A stretch of DNA of 64,000 nucleotides, taken from positions 94,987 through 158,986 of the forward strand of contig NZ_JASNRC010000014.1 of NCBI RefSeq assembly GCF_030411995.1, in the 5' to 3' direction. Position 1 is the first letter of the stretch, and each line of letters starts with the position of its first letter. Source of the stretch: Massilia sp. YIM B02769. Its GTDB lineage: Bacteria; Pseudomonadota; Gammaproteobacteria; Burkholderiales; Burkholderiaceae_D. A program made the translations under genes and the position numbers. The notes under the pieces were generated by a model. That model saw nothing but the letters and a program-made list of their open reading frames with translations, was not told the DNA's origin and did no database searches. Below are positions 57,569 through 64,000 of the stretch, in pieces.

Positions 57569-57790
57569 TTACCAACTTTCCTTACCTGCTCTGCATGTGC
57601 AATCCGGGGCCTGGCGGTATTGCCACTGATGAGCGTGAAAGCCACCGGTCGATCCGTGAGTGTCTCCTTGATGAATAAGGCTAGGCTGGTTGGGGGCATG
57701 GATTACAGTTTCCATTGCAATTTCTGCCAGGATTAACATCAGGTGGCCTCGCCTAAGCACCTGTGCCCTGCGATCTACCTTGCTTGGGAG
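57569..57790 (-). pseudogene. Decayed Rhs tip (Cys/Pro-rich, HGST motif)
   Basis: In two minus-strand frames lie pieces of one tip: ARPPDVNPGRNCNGNC and NPCPP in one frame, then HQGDTHGSTGGFHAHQWQY and RQAPDCTCRAG in another. I recall similar cysteine- and histidine-rich ends (NCNGNCxPCPP, HGST, CxC) as Rhs C-terminal tips. An in-frame stop lies upstream and a frameshift lies near 57700, so it is not functional. The small gene at 57362-57566 would be its partner. Confidence 0.5.
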
Positions 57791-57903
57791 GATTAATACG
57801 ATGCCACATCTAATCCGGGAGTGTTCGCGTGGGGAGCCTCGAATCGGGCTTGAGCTAAAGTGTTAAAAATCCTAATTGTTAGACATCTTTGGAACATGCA
57901 AAT

Positions 57904-58475
57904 TTAGATAACATAATGAATAAGCGAGGGGCGCTGTGGTTGTGGTGTAGGGTATCCTTCTTGGCTGGGTTGAAGTCCCTTAGGATCAGTCTTCGACGTT
58001 GGGTTCGCTTCGACATAGTTGTAAGTATTAATACCGCCTTCTAATCCAATAGGGTCACTCTGCACATACCGGCCTAACTGCGGATCATAATCCCTAAAGT
58101 AGTTGTAGAACAGGTTCGTGCTTTTGTCATAGTATTGTCCCGGCATGCGGAGGTTGAAGGTAAATATTCCAAGCCCAGCCGGGTTCTCGTTCGGCGGCAG
58201 CAAACCGAAAAAATCCCCATTGTCCAGCGCCACACCGTCTGGCCGTCAGGCGAGCGGGTGATAAAGCGAGGCGTATCCAAATGATTGGTATAGACGAAAT
58301 ACACATTTGTTGCGTGAGCCTCGTTCGGCGCCTCGCCGTGATGACTTGCTCGAGCACTCCAACCGGCGTATCACCGAGATAGATGAACTTCTTACTCGCT
58401 TTGCCAGTCGATCTTTTTTATTCGCCAATGATATGTTCTGCTTCTTTGTACACCAGCAATCGCGTCAGATGTCCC
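57904..58475 (-). pseudogene. Second, broken copy of the Rhs core
   Basis: This is a near copy of 59513-59965: DTPVGVLEQVIT, YFVYTNHLDTPRFITRSPDG, FFGLLPPNENPAGLGIFTF, QYYDKSTNLFYNYFRDYDPQ and LGRYVQSDPIGLEGG. Compared with the better copy it has an in-frame stop near 58410, one base missing near 58345 and one G missing near 58225. The last segment ends in a short different tail (LQPSQEGYPTPQPQRPSLIH). It is a displaced 3' module typical of Rhs loci, now inactive. Confidence 0.8.
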
Positions 58476-58518
58476 CCCGCCTTTGACTAAGTTCAAAGCG
58501 CGTTTCGACAATATACGA

Positions 58519-59010
58519 TCATAAGCTGCAAGGAGGTTGAATAGGGAACTGCTCTACGCGATCTAGGTATTCTCTAGAGAAGTTTTCTTCTAAAGTCCTT
58601 GACCCTTCGAGAACAGCTTGTATTAATCCTATACTTTCGTTTAATGGATGTTCTTTCCCGATTTCAATTACATTGTTATTATCCGCAGTAAATGTTTTTC
58701 CGATATTTGGAAGGAACGCCACGAAATACCCTCCGACATCCAGACGAGTTCCACAACACTTATTCGTTGAGAATCGGACTTCTGTTGGAAGTTTCCCATT
58801 ACCCCGCAGGCGATCAAAAGTTTTCACTTCGCCGACGATATTCGGTTCCTTGTTCTGATCAGTCCTTGTCTTTGCGCTTACAAGTTGAAACATAAAAACA
58901 TGCTTTGCCTGTCGTGCTGTTTTTGTGCTTAAAGGTAACCCCGAACATGTGCAAGCATTTGCTTGGTACGTAAATGTGAATATGCAAAGAAATACTAGAT
59001 ATCTCAACAT
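58519..59010 (-). CDS. Exported TIMP/NTR-like protein, putative Rhs immunity
   Basis: A 163-residue protein. The signal peptide (LVFLCIFTFTYQANA) would be cut after Ala19, leaving mature Cys20-Thr21-Cys22, then SGLPLSTKTARQAKHVFMFQ. TIMP proteins begin with the same Cys-x-Cys and chelate the zinc of metalloproteases with that end. The body (VRFSTNKCCGTRLDVGGYFV, AFLPNIGKTF) is compatible with an OB-like NTR fold; cysteines C85, C86 and C161 remain for disulfides. It lies 78 bp behind the Rhs tip on the same strand, the usual place for an immunity gene. The TIMP likeness is by eye only. Confidence 0.65.
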   Translation of the reverse strand: MLRYLVFLCIFTFTYQANACTCSGLPLSTKTARQAKHVFMFQLVSAKTRTDQNKEPNIVGEVKTFDRLRGNGKLPTEVRFSTNKCCGTRLDVGGYFVAFLPNIGKTFTADNNNVIEIGKEHPLNESIGLIQAVLEGSRTLEENFSREYLDRVEQFPIQPPCSL

Positions 59011-59088
59011 TGATGACACCTTGAGTGAACTTAAATTAATTCCAGCCGGCATAATAATAGTAAGAAGAATTTAGTATGTAAAACAAAT

Positions 59089-60771
59089 CTACTGCCTCCA
59101 TGAGTTGTATTGGGTGCAGTAATTTTTTTCAAACATCAATCTTTGGACATAAAGCGTAGCGCTTCCAGTTTTACATGACGTCACGCACTCCATTGATGCC
59201 GAATACGCGCGGCACTCAGAGTCACGGGCGAAATCTCTATAACTGATGCCGTTAACCTGATGCATGGGAAGAGATCCTCTTGGTAAATTTTTCCCGCTGG
59301 GTCCTTTGCACGAATTTGGACCATAACGCTTCTTCCAGTCCTCCAAATGGATTTCGTCATGCCTTTGAGTGCAACGTCTAGTAAGACTTTGGTCATGATT
59401 AACAATCTCGTAATTTCCATTCCCATCACATTGGATCGTGCCTAATTGGATCAAACCTGAAGGATCAATGCAAGTGAGTGGATCGCCATTTACGTAAATA
59501 TATGTATCGATGCCCCCTCTTAACCCAATCGGATCGCTCTGCAAATACCTACCCAGCTGCGGATCATAATCCCTGAAGTAGTTGTAGAACAGATTCGTGC
59601 TCTTGTCATAGTACTGCCCCGGCATGCGGAGGTTGAAGGTAAATATTCCAAGCCCAGCCGGGTTCTCGTTCGGCGGCAGCAAACCGAACGGATCCCCATT
59701 GTCCCAGCGCCACACAGTGTGGCCGTCAGACGAGCGAGTGATAACGCGAGGCGTATCCAAATGATCGGTATAGACAAAATACACATTTGTTGCATAAGCC
59801 TCGCTCGGGACCGCGCCCGTGATGACCTGCTCGAGCACCCCGACCGGCGTATCGCCGAGATAGATAAACTCCTTACTCGCTTTACCAGTCGAGCTGTTGT
59901 ATTCGCCAATGATATGTCCTGCTTCATCGTACACCAGCAATCCCGTCGGATTGACTGTCGTCCCTTTCACCTGCCGGACACGCTGTCCCAACCCATTGTA
60001 GAGATACGACGTCTTCGCCGTTCCCGCCGTGGCGCTACTCATGCGGCCGCGCGCGGTATAGGTGAAGGTAATCGACGTGTCATTTGTCAGATTGCCTGCA
60101 AGGTCGTAGGTATTGGACTTTGCGGGAAGAGGGCCGGTCGTGCCAACCAGGCGGTTGCTGTCGGCCGCGATCGTGTTCGAATAGGTGGTGCCCCCGATGC
60201 TGAAACTTGTCCGGTTGCCGTTGGCGTCATAGCTATAAGCCTGGGTTGCGGCGCTGCTGGTGAATCGAGTCAGCCGGTCAAGATGGTCGTATTCAAAGCT
60301 TTGGTCAAGGACCGAGGTGCTGGTTCCAGCCCCAGTATGCGTATAGGCTCTGATGCGGCTCGCAGCGTCCCAGGTCAGCGTACGCCAGCTGCCGGTACCC
60401 AAGGGATTGCCTAGGTTGTAACCGGTGATTCGCCCATCAAGGTCGTAGCTGCGGCTATAGGCATTCGGGTTGGCTTCGGTGCTATTGCCCCATTGCCAGC
60501 CTTTGACCGGGCCATGCGCGGCATACTCGACGTTGCTCAGTAGCGCGTACTCGACGCTTGCATTGGTACCAACGCCATTGGCGTTGACTGGATGAATGGT
60601 AATCGCACTCACGCGGCCCGCGGCGTCATAGCGGTAATTGACCTGATTGCCACTCGGGTAAGTCACACTGCTCAGCTTGCCGGTAGCACTGCCGCTGGTG
60701 CCGTACCCATACGCGACGCTGTGTACCAGCGACTTGCTGCTCGCAGTGACAGTCTGGGTCTTGCTGGCCAC
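59089..60771 (-). CDS. Rhs core with cysteine-rich HxxxH tip, 5'-truncated
   Basis: A 560-residue piece of an Rhs toxin. It has YD-type repeats (YRYDAAGRVSAI, RSYDLDGRITGYN, FEYDHLDRLTRF, YSYDANGNRTSF) and the Rhs-associated core (FTFNLRMPGQYYDKSTNLFY, SDPIGLRGGIDTYIYVNG) ending at DPSGL. The unique tip of about 120 residues (441-560) has seven cysteines, RHDEIHLEDW with H471 and H475, and DSECRAYSASMEC with E519. The frame is open to 60819 without a real start; signal, N-terminal domain and most repeats are missing, so the gene is a remnant or a silent cassette. Confidence 0.85.
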   Translation of the reverse strand: MASKTQTVTASSKSLVHSVAYGYGTSGSATGKLSSVTYPSGNQVNYRYDAAGRVSAITIHPVNANGVGTNASVEYALLSNVEYAAHGPVKGWQWGNSTEANPNAYSRSYDLDGRITGYNLGNPLGTGSWRTLTWDAASRIRAYTHTGAGTSTSVLDQSFEYDHLDRLTRFTSSAATQAYSYDANGNRTSFSIGGTTYSNTIAADSNRLVGTTGPLPAKSNTYDLAGNLTNDTSITFTYTARGRMSSATAGTAKTSYLYNGLGQRVRQVKGTTVNPTGLLVYDEAGHIIGEYNSSTGKASKEFIYLGDTPVGVLEQVITGAVPSEAYATNVYFVYTDHLDTPRVITRSSDGHTVWRWDNGDPFGLLPPNENPAGLGIFTFNLRMPGQYYDKSTNLFYNYFRDYDPQLGRYLQSDPIGLRGGIDTYIYVNGDPLTCIDPSGLIQLGTIQCDGNGNYEIVNHDQSLTRRCTQRHDEIHLEDWKKRYGPNSCKGPSGKNLPRGSLPMHQVNGISYRDFARDSECRAYSASMECVTSCKTGSATLYVQRLMFEKNYCTQYNSWRQ

Positions 60772-60819
60772 TTCGCCGAAGTCGGTGTACGTATAAAAAT
60801 CGGCGTTAAGTCGATCGGA

Positions 60820-61052
60820 TCAGTGAAACTGACTCTTGCGGACGACAGGAAGCCCGGACAGCGTCCTCGGCATGTTTGCGCTCCTGTTTGACCGCAAACA
60901 GCACGCTGCACGACCGGACGGGCTTGCCTCTTCGTACGGGCTCACAAGCTGCTTGAACGCATGAGCGCGATTGGTCGTGCTCCCGTTTTCTACTGAATCA
61001 CGAATGCTTCCGACCTTTGCTATAGTTTTTGTTAACTTATCGGAGGTCCACT
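60820..61052. other. Truncation junction of the Rhs gene and promoter region
   Basis: The Rhs frame meets a stop at 60820-60822 and no Rhs-like sequence continues. I see no transposase. Near the right end a plus-strand TATAGT (61021-61026) may be the -10 of the small gene at 61053. Confidence 0.4.
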
Positions 61053-61196
61053 ATGGAGGAAGCTGTGAAAAACGTAGATGTGAAGGTCACGGTCGATGTG
61101 CGCGTCGACCCGCTCGGGGTGGCCGTATTCCTGACCTCGGTCGCAGCGGCACTGTTCTTCTTCAAGAACAACACCAAGAGCCTGTCCCAAAAATAA
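61053..61196 (+). CDS. 47-residue single-helix membrane peptide
   Basis: A short gene with a good ribosome binding site (CGGAGG at 61041-61046, six bases before ATG). The product has a charged N-terminus with alternating valines (VKNVDVKVTVDVRVDP), one hydrophobic helix (LGVAVFLTSVAAALFFF) and a basic tail (KNNTKSLSQK). It is probably an inner membrane peptide. Its function is unknown. It ends 24 bp before the convergent MATE gene. Confidence 0.6.
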   Translation: MEEAVKNVDVKVTVDVRVDPLGVAVFLTSVAAALFFFKNNTKSLSQK

Positions 61197-61219
61197 GCAC
61201 GTAAAGCAAGGGGAAGGCC

Positions 61220-62644
61220 TCAGCGCAAGCTGCCTTCCTCCACCATCGTCTCCTTGGCCACCTCGGCCACCTGCCTGTCATCCTCGGTGAGCCGCACCGT
61301 CTTCCAGCTGCCGCGCGCAAACCACGCCACCGACACCAGCGCCACGGCGACATTCGTCACCGGGAACGACCACCACAAGCCGTCCGCGCCCAGCGTGGTG
61401 TGCTTCGCCAGCACGTAGGCCAGCGGGAACTGGATCATCCACTGCGACACCATCGCGATGATCATCGCATTGAGCATGTTCCCGGAAGCGCGGAAGGCCG
61501 ACACGATGCACAGCTGGATGCCGATGCCGCCCCAGGCCAGGCACATGATGCGGATGAAGTGGGCGCCGTCGACGATCACCGCCGGATCGTCGGGAATGAA
61601 GAAGCGCACCAGCCAGGGCGCGCACAGCCAGGCGATGCCGCCCAGCAGCGTCAGGATGGCGAAGCTGGCCACCGTGCCGAGCCAGGTAATGCGCTCGGCG
61701 CGCGCCATGTTGCCGGCGCCGATGTTCTGGCCAACGAGGGTCGCCACCGCCATCGCAATGCCCATCACCGGAATCGTGATCACCTGCAGGATGTTCGAGC
61801 CGACGCCGTAGGTGGCGATTGCCAGCGTGCCGAAGCTGGCCACCAGGAAGGACATCACCATCAGCCCGAGCGCGCGCGTCGACAGCTCCACCGACCCGGG
61901 CAGGCCGAGGAAGAAGGCGCGCTTCAGATACACCGGATCGGGCTTGAAACCGCTCCAGGACAGCGCAATGCCATGCCGCCCGCGCAGGAAGACCAGCATG
62001 CCCAGGCCCGCGGCCAGCGCCTGCGTGATCAGGGTCGCATACGCCGCGCCCATTACGCCCTGGCCGGGAACCGGTCCCCAGCCGAAGATGAACAGCGGAT
62101 CGAGCACGAAGTTCAGCAGCACCGTGCCGGCCACGATCATCAGGGGAATGCGGGTCTGGCCGACGCCGCGCATCAGCGCCTGGAACATCGCGTACATGAA
62201 CACGAACAGGATGCCCACGAAAGACACGCGCAGGAAGCCGAGCGCGCCGCTGTAGACCTCCGGCGCCACGCCCAGCAAACGCAGCAGGGTAGGGGCCAGC
62301 ACGAAGCCGATCGCCCCGAACACGATCGAGGTGATGACGACCATCAGCATGGTCTGCGCCGCCACATGATTGACCATGTCCTGGCGCCCGGCGCCGACGT
62401 ATTGCGCGGCCATGGTGGCGCCGGCCATGGCCAGGCCGGAACCGAGCGCAATCACCAGGAAGGTGACTGGGAAGCTGACGGAAATCGCCGCCACTGCCGA
62501 GGCGCCCAGTCGGCCGACCCAGAAGGCGTCGGTCAGCTGGTAGCCGGTTTGCAGCAGGTTGGCGAGCATGATCGGCACGGCCAGCGTGACGAGCGCACGC
62601 GGGATCGAGCCTTCCAGGAAGAGGGTCTTGCCGTCGGTTTTCAT
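61220..62644 (-). CDS. MATE family efflux transporter
   Basis: A 474-residue multidrug and toxin extrusion protein with 12 hydrophobic segments in two halves. The start IPRALVTLAVPIMLANLLQT, GYQLTDAFWVGRLGASAVAA and the second-half LPGSVELSTRALGLMVMSFL and GVGSNILQVITIPVMGIAMA fit the DinF/NorM-like branch. It expels cationic compounds using a Na+ or H+ gradient. It appears monocistronic. The C-terminus is a polar tail of about 30 residues (DDRQVAEVAKETMVEEG). Confidence 0.94.
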   Translation of the reverse strand: MKTDGKTLFLEGSIPRALVTLAVPIMLANLLQTGYQLTDAFWVGRLGASAVAAISVSFPVTFLVIALGSGLAMAGATMAAQYVGAGRQDMVNHVAAQTMLMVVITSIVFGAIGFVLAPTLLRLLGVAPEVYSGALGFLRVSFVGILFVFMYAMFQALMRGVGQTRIPLMIVAGTVLLNFVLDPLFIFGWGPVPGQGVMGAAYATLITQALAAGLGMLVFLRGRHGIALSWSGFKPDPVYLKRAFFLGLPGSVELSTRALGLMVMSFLVASFGTLAIATYGVGSNILQVITIPVMGIAMAVATLVGQNIGAGNMARAERITWLGTVASFAILTLLGGIAWLCAPWLVRFFIPDDPAVIVDGAHFIRIMCLAWGGIGIQLCIVSAFRASGNMLNAMIIAMVSQWMIQFPLAYVLAKHTTLGADGLWWSFPVTNVAVALVSVAWFARGSWKTVRLTEDDRQVAEVAKETMVEEGSLR

Positions 62645-62908
62645 GGTTTCATGCTAAGCCATCCGGGCGAAGCATGATGTCCGGCAGACTCGGCTAGCTT
62701 TGGTGTGCTTCGGCAGGTGAATGATGCGCACCGGCGGAAGTCTGGCTCTGTGCTGCTCTGCCGGCCAGTAAAACTCAGCAGATTATTGATGGGGCGGAAT
62801 ATAGCCGAGGTGAAGGCCTGGCGGCACCGAAGTCTCGTCCGGATCACAGACGACGGGTTGAACTCGCATCAGCCGTTCACGTCAGCGTAGCGGGTTGCGT
62901 ACTTGACA

Positions 62909-63580
62909 TTATTCTAGAGGCTTAAAGGCATGACTATTGTCGAAGCCAAACATGTCTTCGTCATACATCCGGCTCATCTTGCGCACCAGGTGCATTTGCA
63001 GGACAGGCGGCAGCTGGAAGTAGGGGGCGCTGGCTGTGGTCGAGCGTTGCAGGTCGAGCTCGCCCGTGATTGCCCGGATGGCGGCCTTGGTGTCACGGTG
63101 AAAAGCGATGATCTTCAGCCGCCCTTCGAAAGGATCATTCACCATCTTTCCGTCCTTACTGGCGTAGAAGCGGTAAACCAGGATCGGATCAACCAGTCCG
63201 TCGCCGTCGATATCGTTTAACTCGGTCAGCTTGGTCCACCACTGCACGCCAGCCATTTCTATCGGTGCGCCATCGCTGACCGTGCCCTTGGCCGTCAGGG
63301 TTGGCCCAGCATGTATCGTGAACAAGTGCGCGCCGATTTTACTCGACAAGGTTTTGCCATCGTAGCGCCGGTCTCCGCTTTCGGTCAGGTACACCACGTG
63401 ATCGCCGCTATCGTCGCGGTAGCAGAAGTGGGCGAATACCGGCAAGGTCACCTTGGCAGTCTTGAGGGTATCCCGATGCAGCAGGAAGTCATCGTTGGCA
63501 CAGCGCGAACCTGGAACGGCATGCACATTCGATGAGACCAGAGTGGCGAGGGTAAACAGGAATATGGCAAGGCGGCGCAT
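62909..63580 (-). CDS. Exported protein resembling the M949_RS01915 family
   Basis: A 223-residue protein with a signal peptide (LAIFLFTLATLVSSNVHA). The mature part has HVVYLTESGDRRYDGKTLSS, a calcium-type loop (LNDIDGDGLVDPILVYRFYA) and RLKIIAFHRDTKAAIRAITG. The order matches what I remember of the M949_RS01915 surface polysaccharide biosynthesis family, but this is not certain. It stands alone; 264 bp without any clear feature separate it from the MATE gene. Confidence 0.7.
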   Translation of the reverse strand: MRRLAIFLFTLATLVSSNVHAVPGSRCANDDFLLHRDTLKTAKVTLPVFAHFCYRDDSGDHVVYLTESGDRRYDGKTLSSKIGAHLFTIHAGPTLTAKGTVSDGAPIEMAGVQWWTKLTELNDIDGDGLVDPILVYRFYASKDGKMVNDPFEGRLKIIAFHRDTKAAIRAITGELDLQRSTTASAPYFQLPPVLQMHLVRKMSRMYDEDMFGFDNSHAFKPLE

Positions 63581-63783
63581 GATGAAGGTGTGTGGAAGGC
63601 CGAGGAAAATAATAGCTTATTAACGGTCGTCTTCAGTTTACTCCAGACAAAAGATCAATTTCGGGGGGCTTGCCTGTCGCAAAACGATATCAGCTTATCG
63701 CCGAGAGGATGTCATGGGCAACGCGAGTGGCGAGATTCGACACATTGCTGACATTGGTACTGCTTGCCGTCCTTGACGAGCAC

Positions 63784-64000
63784 TCATCTGTCTAAGAGTC
63801 GTGCCAGATGGGTTTCCATAGATGGGTTCCCTTTGCCCAGTCCCGACATTTCTCTTAAAACGCCGAGCCAAGCGCTGAGAAACGCTTTATCCCCCTTCAG
63901 GCCCAGTCGGTCACCGTCCCAACGAGCTTGGTAGCTTCGATTGCGAGCTTGTAGATCCTTAAGCCGGGCGGCACAGGCATCGCAATATGATGGTCGCCAC
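63784..64000 (-). CDS. Partial gene entering from the right edge
   Basis: A minus-strand frame open for 72 codons from the window edge to a TGA at 63784-63786. The C-terminal part reads YCDACAARLKDLQARNRSYQ, ARWDGDRLGLKGDKAFLSAW and LGVLREMSGLGKGNPSMETH. The amino-acid mix looks protein-like, with a CxxC that may bind zinc. The start lies outside the window and the family is not recognisable. Confidence 0.45.
   Translation of the reverse strand, partial: WRPSYCDACAARLKDLQARNRSYQARWDGDRLGLKGDKAFLSAWLGVLREMSGLGKGNPSMETHLARLLDR

Noticed and set aside
60672-60911. Minus-strand frame across the Rhs truncation point
   Set aside because: It runs in another frame than the Rhs repeats and shows no domain. 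The Rhs frame itself is preferred.
62645-62908. Short frames between the MATE gene and the exported protein
   Set aside because: They have no ribosome binding site and no protein-like composition; I see no feature in this spacer.
63581-63783. Spacer before the partial right-edge gene
   Set aside because: No frame, hairpin or repeat strong enough to report.

Overview
The window is a high-GC, gene-dense chromosomal segment. Gene content and order point to a betaproteobacterium of the Oxalobacteraceae (Massilia/Telluria group): ruvCAB, a thiamin operon under a TPP riboswitch, xseB-ispA-dxs next to a Rieske oxygenase, PEP-CTERM proteins and many short inverted repeats. This placement comes from recognising families and synteny by eye; no database search was run.

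Layout. 1-9.7 kb: ruvCAB with a LexA-like box, a YaiI-type protein, an amidohydrolase/CIA30 fusion, a DesK/DesR-like two-component pair, MgtC, a cold-shock protein, and an RsbRD-like sensor kinase with its receiver protein. 9.8-16.5 kb: HxlR regulator/MFS pump with palindromic operators, an SMR pump overlapping the MFS gene tail to tail, DUF2147, a VOC protein, a PEP-CTERM protein and valS. 16.9-21.4 kb: TPP riboswitch and thiC-thiS-thiG-thiD-thiE. 21.5-31.9 kb: ATP-grasp enzyme, NTF2-like protein, cheW and a chemoreceptor, an ion channel, formaldehyde-detoxifying dehydrogenase, a heptad-repeat protein, a DUF885 protein and glf. 32-44 kb: M13 peptidase, SRPBCC protein, PEP-CTERM protein, a UvrD-type helicase with an SOS box, thrB and polA. 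44.3-56.9 kb: small secreted proteins, dienelactone hydrolase, ZIP transporter, sulfurtransferase, two EamA transporters, Rieske oxygenase, xseB-ispA-dxs, two duplicated cysteine-rich secreted proteins and a LysR regulator. 57-60.8 kb: an AT-richer, decayed Rhs toxin region. 61-64 kb: a 47-residue membrane peptide, a MATE pump, a secreted protein and one partial gene.

The most unusual part is the Rhs region on the minus strand. A 5'-truncated Rhs core ends in a cysteine-rich tip with a zinc-metallopeptidase-like HxxxH motif. The gene directly behind it encodes a small exported protein whose predicted mature end is Cys-Thr-Cys, the zinc-chelating end of TIMP metalloprotease inhibitors. I infer a metallo-toxin with a TIMP-like immunity protein. 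Behind these lie a second, frameshifted copy of the Rhs core, a decayed second tip and small immunity-like reading frames.

Other structural themes: paired inverted REP-type repeats at eight places, one of which supplies the stop codons of two converging genes; a separate 101-bp imperfect palindrome covering the only canonical start of a ZIP transporter; two LexA-like boxes, one in front of an apparently leaderless helicase gene; a hairpin that presents a ribosome binding site in its loop; in-frame 21-bp repeats in two genes; and a silent-only duplicate of a gene's 3' end lying behind its stop codon.
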